Source: Hadesarchaea archaeon (lineage in GTDB: Archaea > Hadarchaeota > Hadarchaeia > Hadarchaeales > WYZ-LMO6). From it: a stretch of DNA of 51,903 nucleotides. The stretch lies in the NCBI GenBank assembly GCA_029259185.1, contig JAPDJF010000037.1, positions 1 to 51,903 of the forward strand, read 5' to 3'. The notes beneath the pieces are model-generated. The model searched no databases. It was not told where the DNA came from and was given only the letters and a program-made list of their open reading frames with translations. The translations under genes were made by a program, and so were the position numbers. Shown piece after piece: positions 43,719 to 51,700 of the stretch; within the stretch, counting starts at the first letter, position 1, and the number at the start of each line of letters is the position of its first letter.

Positions 43719-45632
43719 ATGAAGCGAGTTCTTAAGCCAGGCTCAGGTGGAGCTAGCCGAGAGAAAGTGAAGGATGCTATAACCGCTATAATAGTGGGAT
43801 TGAGTCAAGACGGTAAAATCGTGTTCATCAATCGGAGGTGCGAGGAACTCCTAGGTTACAGGGAAGAAGAGATACTCGGGCGCTTCTTCTGGGATTTCTC
43901 TCCGGAGCACAGCAAGAAAAGGGTGGAGGAGGACTTCTCGAACATCGGAGGTGCTGTCGCTTCTTATGAGACCCCCTGGAACACGTGTGGGGGTGAGGAG
44001 CACCTCATCAGGTGGGAATTCATTCAATTCAAGGGATCTGAGGGACACGTACGGATGATCATCGCAGTGGGAAATGACCTCACCGCGAGCGAGATGATCG
44101 AGAGGAAACTTGGAGAGCTCGAACTCCTCTACCATGGCCTGACCAGCGAATCATGGATGGGGATTTGTGCCGTCCACCAGACCTCGGAGGGGACAGTTCT
44201 GAGATCCGTCAACCCGAGGATGGAAGAGATATTCGGCTACGGGAGGGGGGAGCTGGAAGGGAAAAAGTTGGAGGACCTAATTCACCCCCAAGACATCTCC
44301 CTGGTGGAGTCACAGATCCAAGACGCTTGGCGTGGGGTCGGGAAAACCGTCCAAACGAGGGGCAGGAAGAAAAATGGTGAAATCGTGTGGATCGAAAACC
44401 GGATGATCCAAGTCCCCCAGGGGGAGCAGCGTGCGCTCATTTGGATGGTTCAAGATGTACATTCCCTTAAAGTGGCTGAAGAGCAGCTGAAAGAGAAGAA
44501 AATTTACGAAAACATCGTTGCCCGCGCCAAAATCGGGATCGGCGTGCTTCAGAACGGGAAAGTCCTCTACATGAACGAAGGGTTGGCTGAAATCTTCGAG
44601 TGCTCGAAACGAGAACTCGAGAAACTCGGTTTCGCCCACTTCGTTCACCCGGAGGACAAGGGGGAGATAGAGACCGCGAGGGAAATGGTGAAGAAGGGGA
44701 TCCCGTACACCTCAAGCTACCGAGCGATCACCAAAGAGGGGAAAGTGAAGTACATCCATCTCCACGTGTCACCAGTGGAGTCCGACGGGGGACAAGCTGT
44801 CTTGTTAATCGTGGAGGACATAACGGAACAGAAGGAAACAGAGAGAAAACTTCAAGATAGGGAGGCTGAGCTGCGGCGAGCATACACCTACCTGAGGGAG
44901 GCCGAGATCGAGCTGAGGAAGAAAACCGAAGAACTGAGGAGAGCAAATGAGATGCGGGCCGAATTCTTGGATCTCCTAGCCCACGAGATAAAATCCTATC
45001 TGACCCCGATAGAGGTGTACGTGGACTCGATCAAAGAGGGGGAATTCGGGGAAGTATCTCTCACCCAGCGGAGGAGGCTCCAAGAGATAACTGATAAGAT
45101 AAAGAAAATCGATAGGGTAATAGAAGACACGCTCGATCTGTCTAGGATCGAAGCCGACATCGTGAAGATCTCAAGGGAATCCGTGTTCCTCCCGGATATA
45201 ATCGAATCTATAATCGAGGAATTCAGGCCCCAGATAGAGGACAAGAACCAGGAGGTAACCATGAGGGCTCCGGAGAAACTCCCGGTGGTGGAGGGGGACC
45301 CTCGCCTCTTAGAGAAGGTTTTCAGGAACCTCATTTCCAACGCTATTGCGTATACACCCGCTGGGGGCAAGATCACGATCGAATTGTCCGAAGAGAGGGA
45401 GTGTGTGCTCACCAAGGTCTCTGATACGGGCGTGGGAATTCCGGCGGATGAACTTGATAAAATATTCCAGAAGTTCTACCGCGGGAGGGACAGGAAAACT
45501 CGGGGCTTGGGAATAGGATTGGCCCTAGCTAGGCATTTCGTCGAACTCCATGGCGGCCGGATATGGGCTGAAAGTGCACTTGGGGTGGGGAGCACCTTTT
45601 ACGTGAAACTCCCGAAAAACCCCCAGCGGTAA
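43719..45632 (+). CDS. PAS-PAS-PAS sensor histidine kinase
   Basis: The 637-residue protein has three PAS domains (about 12-130, 135-255 and 260-380), a coiled coil (375-415), a HisKA domain with the phosphorylated His422 in LDLLAHEIKSYLTPIEVYVD, and a HATPase domain with FRNLISNAIAYTPAGGKITI, VSDTGVGIPADELDKIF and RGLGIGLALARHF. It has no membrane segment, so it senses a cytoplasmic signal. It is 43 bases after the winged-helix gene on the same strand. A response regulator with a DNA-binding domain lies at 50328-51452 and may be its partner. Confidence 0.88.
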   Translation: MKRVLKPGSGGASREKVKDAITAIIVGLSQDGKIVFINRRCEELLGYREEEILGRFFWDFSPEHSKKRVEEDFSNIGGAVASYETPWNTCGGEEHLIRWEFIQFKGSEGHVRMIIAVGNDLTASEMIERKLGELELLYHGLTSESWMGICAVHQTSEGTVLRSVNPRMEEIFGYGRGELEGKKLEDLIHPQDISLVESQIQDAWRGVGKTVQTRGRKKNGEIVWIENRMIQVPQGEQRALIWMVQDVHSLKVAEEQLKEKKIYENIVARAKIGIGVLQNGKVLYMNEGLAEIFECSKRELEKLGFAHFVHPEDKGEIETAREMVKKGIPYTSSYRAITKEGKVKYIHLHVSPVESDGGQAVLLIVEDITEQKETERKLQDREAELRRAYTYLREAEIELRKKTEELRRANEMRAEFLDLLAHEIKSYLTPIEVYVDSIKEGEFGEVSLTQRRRLQEITDKIKKIDRVIEDTLDLSRIEADIVKISRESVFLPDIIESIIEEFRPQIEDKNQEVTMRAPEKLPVVEGDPRLLEKVFRNLISNAIAYTPAGGKITIELSEERECVLTKVSDTGVGIPADELDKIFQKFYRGRDRKTRGLGIGLALARHFVELHGGRIWAESALGVGSTFYVKLPKNPQR

Positions 45633-45696
45633 TCCTCAAACCCTTCCACGACACCTTCCAGGAGCGACCTCCTCCCCTCGCTTTTGCAGGGGGGGC

Positions 45697-45807
45697 TCGT
45701 CGGTTTTCCAAGGCGTTGGGTTCGGGGTGGCCCCCTCCCCACCTCCCGGGAGATTTTCGGCTCTCATCCCCAGCTCTCGCAGGGAACTTCCCGCCGACAG
45801 AGTTAAA
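45697..45807 (-). repeat. Structured repeat, copy A (IS605 right-end / omega-RNA-like)
   Basis: Aligns with copy B (51535-51672) over its whole length apart from one 18-25 base gap. On the minus strand both read GGCGGGAAGTTCCCTGCG, GAGCTGGGGATGAGAGCCGA, then GGTGG-loop-CCACC, and end CCCGAACCCAACGCCTTGG AAAACCGA. The loop of the GGTGG/CCACC stem varies between copies while the stem is kept. The translated minus strand gives TPNPTPWKTDE here and TPNPTPWKTDD in copy B, as if the 3' end of a tnpB gene were included. The GAGTTAAA end also lies at TATA distance from the next gene (ATG 45832). Confidence 0.6.
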
Positions 45808-45831
45808 GCCCCCCTCTCCATTCTTAAATGT

Positions 45832-46299
45832 ATGGCACTGCCCCTAACCCGGGAGTGGTTTGAATCGATTTTGAGAGAACTGGACTCGAAATCGTGCCTC
45901 GGATTCGGAGACGAGTCTGTGTGGGCGTCCATCACGGGGCTGTTATCCAGACTTTCGAAAGATGCGGTGGCGAGGATCGAGGACGAACTCACGAGGGAGG
46001 GGATGAACAAAGAAAATTTTCGGAGAATGAGGGAAGAGGACAGGCTGGATCTGGTGGTTAACTTCAAAGGAGGAAAGATCGAGGAGTTTAGATTAGCTCA
46101 ACCCTCAGACACCCCGACCATTAGGATAAGCTGTGACTACGAGTCCCTTGAGAAACTATGGAGGGGGGAAGAAGATATCGTCTGGATGGTGTTGATGGCT
46201 AGGATCAAGATCAGGGGAAAGCTCAAGAACTTCACGAGACGCATAGATGAATACACTAATTTAATATCTGCTCTCGTGTCTAATACTGATGTAAATTGA
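45832..46299 (+). CDS. SCP2-like (sterol carrier type) domain protein
   Basis: The 155-residue protein starts at ATG 45832. The C-terminal 90 residues fit the SCP2 fold: DRLDLVVNFKGGKIEEFRLA, TIRISCDYESLEKLWRGEED and VLMARIKIRGKLKNFTRRID. SCP2 domains bind lipids or acyl-CoA. The N-terminal 60 residues are helical. The unknown 492-residue gene follows after 10 bases, so the two are probably one operon; an acyl-CoA-ligase homologue converges on them. Confidence 0.65.
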   Translation: MALPLTREWFESILRELDSKSCLGFGDESVWASITGLLSRLSKDAVARIEDELTREGMNKENFRRMREEDRLDLVVNFKGGKIEEFRLAQPSDTPTIRISCDYESLEKLWRGEEDIVWMVLMARIKIRGKLKNFTRRIDEYTNLISALVSNTDVN

Positions 46300-46309
46300 A
46301 GGGAACCCG

Positions 46310-47788
46310 ATGGAAGAGGGATTCTCCAAAGAAGAAAGCTTACGGAAAAGAACCGCATGGGAAAAACGGTTCAACGAGCTAGGGATAAACATAGCTTGGA
46401 AAAGGGTGGAAAAATTCATCAGCCCTTACAAAGGCATCGTCCCGATGAATGCTGAGATATTCATGGTTTTCCCGGCTTGGGCAACGATTTTCAGGGAGAT
46501 AGGCATGACCCCTGAGGCTTGGGAGAGACTGAAATATGAGAACTTCGTCGAATGGGCCTACCGGGTAGACCAAGCTGTCAAAACTACGAACCGCGTTCTC
46601 AAGGAACCCCCTCCCCCCCAAGAGATGTACGAGGTTCATAACCTCTGCTACCTCAGCCACCCCCCTGCATACCTTTGTACTCCGGAGGTCGGTAAACACA
46701 CATGCGAGATGCTTTACGGGAAGTATGCCACCGTGGAGTACGTGCACGTAGACGATTTCTCGAGGGAGATATACTGGATAAACGGATACCATAACGACGA
46801 GGGGTTTCCCGTTCACCAATGGACGGTGGCCGTAGACGAGAAGCTGTGCGATCACTTCGACGAAGAAGACGAAAAAGCTTTCCTCACGAGCAATAGCGCT
46901 TGGACGGGAGGGACTAGGGAAGAACTGAACGAGCGCTTGGATCGAATGGAGTTCACGATAAGGGAACGCCTGAGGGACCTCCCAAAAGTTCTCTGGGACC
47001 CGCCCGAATGGGGACGCGCGACGTGGGGGATGATCAGGGATTTCCGAATAGACGAACTCTCAAGATGGGCATACGGAACTTTGTACGCGTCTTGCGTTTC
47101 GACTTATATCAGCTCCATAGCTCAGAGCGCCCTGATGAGCGCGGAGTTCTTCACCTACCTATATTATGGATTAAAAACGACCGAAGTGCTGGGGCTTGAT
47201 TACCTCCTCTTCTCTTATGTCCCCATGCCCAACATGCTCACCGAGATGCTCACCCTTCCCCAAGAAACGTTCGTCAAACGAATGAGTGAGTTCTTCCTCG
47301 GAGGATACAACGCCATACACAAACATGCGTGTGGAGAACGAAAGATCCCCCTCCTCTTCAGGATAAAGAAGTCGCTGTTCAAGTACGGTCAGTTCTATCC
47401 CCACTACAAGGGGATAGTCCCCCCCATGGTGATGGCCAGAACGATTCCTCCAAGCTTCACGACCACCAATGTGAACATGTTCCTGGAAACCCCCCCGAGC
47501 AAGGAGTTCTGGGAGTTGCTTGAGAGCGAGGCCGATGCGGACAGAAAAACTGGTGAGATACCGTCCGTGGAGGAAACGAGCAGATTCAAATTCCTCCTCG
47601 ATCCATCGGTGGAGCCACTCAAACCCAGCGATTTCCCACCGATAGACTGGAACGTCGGACAAATATGGCCTTTCGACATCACGAGGGAGAAGATGGAGAT
47701 AATGGTGGAGGAGGGGTACGACGGGTCGGGCAAAGACATCGAGTATTACAGCGAACTGGCGGATAAAAAAATGGGTAAAAGGAACTAA
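46310..47788 (+). CDS. Unknown 492-residue protein in an SCP2 operon
   Basis: I do not recognise a family. The protein is soluble-looking apart from hydrophobic stretches (NAEIFMVFPAWATIF; STYISSIAQSALMSAEFF), rich in Trp/Tyr/His, with His/Cys groups (HNLCYLSHPPAYLC, KHTCEM, HKHACGER) that could bind metal or a cofactor. The hexapeptide YKGIVP occurs twice (residues 40-45 and 366-371). ATG 46310 follows GGGAACCCG. The stop overlaps the stop of the convergent ligase-like gene by four bases. Its neighbour suggests a lipid or acyl-CoA link; the function is open. Confidence 0.75.
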   Translation: MEEGFSKEESLRKRTAWEKRFNELGINIAWKRVEKFISPYKGIVPMNAEIFMVFPAWATIFREIGMTPEAWERLKYENFVEWAYRVDQAVKTTNRVLKEPPPPQEMYEVHNLCYLSHPPAYLCTPEVGKHTCEMLYGKYATVEYVHVDDFSREIYWINGYHNDEGFPVHQWTVAVDEKLCDHFDEEDEKAFLTSNSAWTGGTREELNERLDRMEFTIRERLRDLPKVLWDPPEWGRATWGMIRDFRIDELSRWAYGTLYASCVSTYISSIAQSALMSAEFFTYLYYGLKTTEVLGLDYLLFSYVPMPNMLTEMLTLPQETFVKRMSEFFLGGYNAIHKHACGERKIPLLFRIKKSLFKYGQFYPHYKGIVPPMVMARTIPPSFTTTNVNMFLETPPSKEFWELLESEADADRKTGEIPSVEETSRFKFLLDPSVEPLKPSDFPPIDWNVGQIWPFDITREKMEIMVEEGYDGSGKDIEYYSELADKKMGKRN

Positions 47789-49395
47789 CGCGTCGACGCG
47801 CGCATACGCTCTTTCTTGAGGAGTTTTTTCCTCTGAAGCATCCCTTCAGGACTCCGGGGGATGTAATCAACCAACTCTATTTCCCGGATCTTTTTATATC
47901 CTGCAACATTGCTCCCCACGAGCCTGTAGAGCTCCTCCTCCTTGATCTCTGCCCCCTCCCTGAGCTTCACGAAAGCTTTGGGGATCTCCCCAGCCACGGG
48001 ATCCGGCTTACCCACTACCGCACAGTCATCCACCGCTGGATGTCCTCTGAGCACGGACTCCAGCTCTGCGGGTGAAACGGTGAACCCCATGTACTTAATG
48101 ATTTCCTTCTTCCGGTCGACGAAGTATAGGTATCCATTCGCATCCCTTCTCCCCAGATCCCCGGTGTAGAGCCATCCACCTCGGAGCACCTTCGCGGTTT
48201 CCTTGGGCCTCCTCCAGTAACCCTTCATCACTTGAGGTCCCCTGACGATGATTTCTCCGACCACAGCGGTGGGGAGTTCTCTCGTGCCCGTTTCGGGATC
48301 GACTATTTTGATTTGAGTATCGGGCAATGGGGGACCGATCGAATCTACGATGGACTGGCTCAACGGATTGACTGCGACGAAGGGCGAGGCCTCTGAAAGA
48401 CCATAAGCTTGGATCACCTGAATGCCCGTGAGCTTTTGGAACTTTCTGACGATCTCGGGTATGCTAGGCATGGCGGCCTGCTGGATGAAACGGACGGAAG
48501 AGAGGTCACGCCTCTGGAGGAGCTCAGGGTAGCTTGAGAGGAAAGTTATCACAGGCATCACGGTTGAAGAGAAAGTACACCTGAACCTCTCGACGAGTTC
48601 CAAGAACTTCTCTATCTCAAATCTCTTCTGGATGACTATAGACATCCCCATCCGAACTGGTGTGCAGACGTTTGCCATCAACCCGTAGATGTGATAAAAG
48701 GGGAGGTGAGCCAGAACAACGTCGGTGGAAGTGAACTCAAGCCCCGGCATGCTGGAGTATTGGATGGTGTTGCTGACCAAGTTAGAGTGAGTAAGCATAC
48801 AACCCTTAACGCCCTCAGAGGTACCGGTGTACTGGATGACCGCTAGATCCTCGGATGGATTTATTTTGAGTTCCGGCAAATTCGGTGGAGTTTTGAGAAG
48901 CTCCTCGAAAGAACGAGTATCCGGGTACCTCCCACCGACCACGATCACATCCCTCAGCCCCCGGAGTTCTCCCCTCACCGTCTTCAAGACCATATAACTT
49001 TCCTCATCCACGATCACCGCCACGGCCCCCGAATCCTCCAGCTGATACCTCACCTCCCGGCCCTTGTAAGTCGGGTTCATCGGTGTAACCGTGGCTCCCG
49101 TTTTCAGAATGGCGAAAAAGGAGATTATCCACTCAGGAGTGTTCCACATCTGCAACCCCACAACATCTCCTTTTTTTACCCCCTGATGAAGCAAGGCCGT
49201 AGCGAGGCGGTCGACGAGCGCATTCAGCTCCCCGAAGGTTAGCCTCTTCGGGTAGAGGATGAATGGTTTATTCGGGTGCGCCCCCGCGGTGTCATCCAAC
49301 ATCTGGAAGAGGGGAATTTCTGGATATGGCCAGAACGAAGGCTGGTAATATTTACCGTATCGCCTGCCGCCCACGGAACCAAAACTTGCTCCCAA
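47785..49395 (-). CDS. Acyl-CoA ligase homologue (ANL family) with altered catalytic motifs
   Basis: The 536-residue protein of the adenylate-forming family has the fatty-acyl ligase layout: KKGDVVGLQMWNTPEWI, QAYGLSEASPFVAVNP, GWLYTGDLGRRDANGYLYFV and DRKKEIIKYMGFTVSPAELE. Two key sites differ. The phosphate loop, usually YTGGTTGVPKG, reads YTGTSEGVKG (residues 189-198). The C-terminal catalytic lysine in PxTxxGKxxR is Met519 in PRSPEGMLQRK. In this family that lysine is needed for adenylation. It may therefore bind acyl-CoA or acyl-AMP without full activity. The start (TTG 49395) is uncertain. Confidence 0.85.
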   Translation of the reverse strand: MGASFGSVGGRRYGKYYQPSFWPYPEIPLFQMLDDTAGAHPNKPFILYPKRLTFGELNALVDRLATALLHQGVKKGDVVGLQMWNTPEWIISFFAILKTGATVTPMNPTYKGREVRYQLEDSGAVAVIVDEESYMVLKTVRGELRGLRDVIVVGGRYPDTRSFEELLKTPPNLPELKINPSEDLAVIQYTGTSEGVKGCMLTHSNLVSNTIQYSSMPGLEFTSTDVVLAHLPFYHIYGLMANVCTPVRMGMSIVIQKRFEIEKFLELVERFRCTFSSTVMPVITFLSSYPELLQRRDLSSVRFIQQAAMPSIPEIVRKFQKLTGIQVIQAYGLSEASPFVAVNPLSQSIVDSIGPPLPDTQIKIVDPETGTRELPTAVVGEIIVRGPQVMKGYWRRPKETAKVLRGGWLYTGDLGRRDANGYLYFVDRKKEIIKYMGFTVSPAELESVLRGHPAVDDCAVVGKPDPVAGEIPKAFVKLREGAEIKEEELYRLVGSNVAGYKKIREIELVDYIPRSPEGMLQRKKLLKKERMRASTR

Positions 49396-49522
49396 ATGTC
49401 TTCAACCCGTTAGAAAATTGCCCACGATTTTTATACACTTTTTGATACGACCATCGATCAACTCTGATAACGATGCCCCAAAGCTCAATAATAGGACATT
49501 CCATATCTTCGTATGGGGGAAC

Positions 49523-50320
49523 TTGATCCTAGATCTGAGAGAAGAGTTGCCGATCATCCTTTCTTCAGCATCTGTGCTCGTTGCCTTCATCGCCATTACA
49601 TTCTTCACTTCTTCTCCCCCACCCGAGATCATGCTCGTGGTGTTCGCATCCTTGGCGTGCACCATATTGGTTTTCTTCCTCGTCCTGTGGAAGCAAGAAG
49701 AAGAAACCGTGGAGTCTGGAGGAAGCGAAGAAGAATGGACTCGTATACTCGCTGAGCTCAGGACCGGGAAGAAAAAAGCTAGGAAACCTGGGACGGGAGC
49801 CGAAGTGGAGGAGTCCAAACCCACAGACGATCCTCGAGAGCTGATCCGAGGAGTAGAGCTAGAAGGATGGAGAGTCGTTGAAGAGGACGAAGTGCCCCCA
49901 GAGGATGTGATATGGGGAAGGATAAGCCTTTCCGAATCAGTGACCATCCCGGACTTAGGATTCGAGAAGGGATTCATGAAAATCCTTGAGAAAGAGGGGA
50001 GAAGAACCGCTTTCTGTATCCTCAAGTTCTCCTCCCACGAAAGAGCGAAAGCCGCGTTCGCGGGCATCACCGAAGAATGGAGGAAAGAAAGCAAGTATCC
50101 GGTATCCGCTGGTGAGGAGGCCGTTGGGGTGTACTTGGAATCCGAGGGGGTGGATGGAGTCTTCTTCAGGCAGGCGAATCTATTGGTGTTGATCTTGGTG
50201 GGTGACCCTCGGGGAGTGTCTCAGGGGGACTCAACCCAGTTCGTCCAGCTCCTGAAGAGGCTTCCTCCTCCGAGAGAAGAATCCATGAAGGAAGAGATTG
50301 AAACGCTCCTTAAAGAGTGA
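49523..50320 (+). CDS. Membrane-anchored protein of unknown function
   Basis: Taking TTG 49523 (behind GGGGGAAC) gives 265 residues; the frame is open back to 49418. Two membrane helices near the N-terminus (IILSSASVLVAFIAITFF; IMLVVFASLACTILVFFLVL) are followed by a charged linker and a mixed alpha/beta domain (GFEKGFMKILEKEGRRTAFC, VDGVFFRQANLLVLILVGD). The C-terminal part looks like a cytoplasmic or surface domain for monitoring a ligand; I do not recognise it. It converges on the response-regulator gene. Confidence 0.6.
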   Translation: MILDLREELPIILSSASVLVAFIAITFFTSSPPPEIMLVVFASLACTILVFFLVLWKQEEETVESGGSEEEWTRILAELRTGKKKARKPGTGAEVEESKPTDDPRELIRGVELEGWRVVEEDEVPPEDVIWGRISLSESVTIPDLGFEKGFMKILEKEGRRTAFCILKFSSHERAKAAFAGITEEWRKESKYPVSAGEEAVGVYLESEGVDGVFFRQANLLVLILVGDPRGVSQGDSTQFVQLLKRLPPPREESMKEEIETLLKE

Positions 50321-50327
50321 AAGGTTC

Positions 50328-51452
50328 TCATCGGGGGATCCACACAACCTTCCCCCACTTACCCGCGTGTTGCCTCTTGATTTGTTCTAGAATCCTCGCC
50401 GCATTTCTGCCCATTTCAGTTAGGAAATACTTTTTCTCCTCATCCTTTCTGATCAACCCGCCAGACTCAAGCTTCTGGAGGTGGAAACTGAGCTTCGGGG
50501 AATCGCTTATCCCTATTCGCCGAGCCAACGTGGTGAAACTTATCCCATCCTCGAAACTCAGCTGGGAGATTATTTTCCTCCTCAGCTGGTTGGAGAGTGA
50601 ACTCGAGATGATCCCCACCGGTACCTCGGATATTAAGTGATGGAGTTCCTCCAGTTCGACCCGGTCCATGTTCTTGGGATCCCCGGATAGGATGAGAACG
50701 ACATTCGAAGACGCGAGCCCTTCCTCAACACCCTCCAAAAAATCCCTCACCAAAGGGAGGGGGTTTTTGTCCAGTAGATAATCGATGTCGCCCATCAAGA
50801 TCACCGAGTCTGGATTGTTCGAAGCGAATCCAAGGATGAGCTCACGGAGTTCATCGAGCCTCTGAGGGTGGTGTCCCCCCTCCTCCTCCGAAAGCAAAAC
50901 GTAGGTTACACCATCTAACCCATACCTCTCTCGGAGCTCCCTCGCATTTCTCCTCGACACGACCAACCCCCGCCTCCCACCTTTCATCAAGTTTTTGAAC
51001 TCCTCAAACGCATCCTTCATTTCCTCCTCCGCCGGTGCCGAAACGAGAGCCCCCCGCCGTTTCTCAAACTCGATATCCTCGAGGGCCCCCAGGACGGTAG
51101 ATTTTATGTCTTTCAATTCGAACGGTTTCCGTATGTAGTCGGCCGCGCCCTCCTTCATTGCCTCAACCGCGGTATCCACCGACGCATAGGCGGTTAGCAT
51201 TATGACATAGGTATCAGGGCTCATCTTCTTGGTCCTTTTCAGAAGCTCCACACCATCCATCCCAGGCATCTTCACGTCAAAAAATGCTATATCTATCCTC
51301 TTCTCCCTGAGTTTTTTCAGTGCATCTTCTCCCGAGAAGGAGGTGATCACTTCATAGCCTTCTCCCTCGAGTGCTGCCTTTATGGCCTCCGCTATGGAGG
51401 GGTCATCGTCTACGACCAGTATCTTGGGTTTCCCTAATCCCTTACTCAACAT
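50328..51452 (-). CDS. Response regulator: REC - DUF835 - winged helix
   Basis: The 374-residue protein starts at ATG 51452; the frame is open further upstream, but only through the repeat copy B. Residues 9-125 are a receiver domain: VVDDDPSI, phospho-acceptor Asp59 in FFDVKMPGMDG, Thr87 in MLTAY, Lys109 in RKPFE. Residues about 145-285 match DUF835 (GLVVSRRNARELRERYGLDG, VILMGDIDYLL). Residues 290-365 are an ArsR-like winged helix (NQLRRKIISQLSFEDGISFT, SFHLQKLESGGLIRKDEEKK). Receivers joined to DNA-binding domains are uncommon in archaea. The PAS kinase at 43719 is the only kinase in the window. Confidence 0.85.
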   Translation of the reverse strand: MLSKGLGKPKILVVDDDPSIAEAIKAALEGEGYEVITSFSGEDALKKLREKRIDIAFFDVKMPGMDGVELLKRTKKMSPDTYVIMLTAYASVDTAVEAMKEGAADYIRKPFELKDIKSTVLGALEDIEFEKRRGALVSAPAEEEMKDAFEEFKNLMKGGRRGLVVSRRNARELRERYGLDGVTYVLLSEEEGGHHPQRLDELRELILGFASNNPDSVILMGDIDYLLDKNPLPLVRDFLEGVEEGLASSNVVLILSGDPKNMDRVELEELHHLISEVPVGIISSSLSNQLRRKIISQLSFEDGISFTTLARRIGISDSPKLSFHLQKLESGGLIRKDEEKKYFLTEMGRNAARILEQIKRQHAGKWGKVVWIPR

Positions 51453-51455
51453 TTC

Positions 51456-51484
51456 TTTAGTTAAGGTTGTTTTCCTTTTATAAA
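51456..51484 (-). promoter_or_regulatory. Response-regulator promoter with TTAACTAAA element
   Basis: Minus strand: TTTTATAAAAGG (TATA, about 51474-51484) followed by TTAACTAAA (51456-51464) just before ATG 51452. The nine bases are identical to the half-sites at 43192 and 43227. The short distance leaves almost no leader, so the element overlaps the likely transcription start. Confidence 0.55.
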
Positions 51485-51534
51485 AATCTACCCTTTCCAT
51501 CCCTAAAAACCATAGAAAAGAGATAGCTGAAAAG

Positions 51535-51672
51535 TCATCGGTTTTCCAAGGCGTTGGGTTCGGGGTGGTCCTCTCCACCTCCCGGAAGAAATTGGAGGGG
51601 AAATAACGTGGTTTTCGGCTCTCATCCCCAGCTCTCGCAGGGAACTTCCCGCCGGGAGAGTTAGAGTTAAAA
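51535..51672 (-). repeat. Structured repeat, copy B (IS605 right-end / omega-RNA-like)
   Basis: Second copy of the element at 45697-45807, in the same orientation. It carries an extra AT-containing insert (about 51590-51611) in the middle and a shorter loop in the GGTGG/CCACC stem (AGAGGA instead of GGAGGGGG), with the stem unchanged. It separates the response-regulator promoter from the 3' end of the second flagellin. No transposase gene adjoins it. Confidence 0.6.
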
Positions 51673-51696
51673 AAGGAGGGAGTGACTTAGACTCCC
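51669..51696 (-). terminator. Hairpin plus T-run after the second flagellin
   Basis: On the minus strand GGGAGT (complement of 51691-51696) pairs with ACTCCC (complement of 51678-51683) across a 7-base loop, followed by CCTTTTTT. It starts five bases after the flagellin-like stop and has the form of an intrinsic terminator. Confidence 0.6.
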
Positions 51697-51700
51697 CTCA

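Noticed and set aside
51453..51578. Longer start of the response regulator running through repeat copy B
   Set aside because: The extra residues come from the repeat, and ATG 51452 directly precedes the receiver domain and follows a TATA box.
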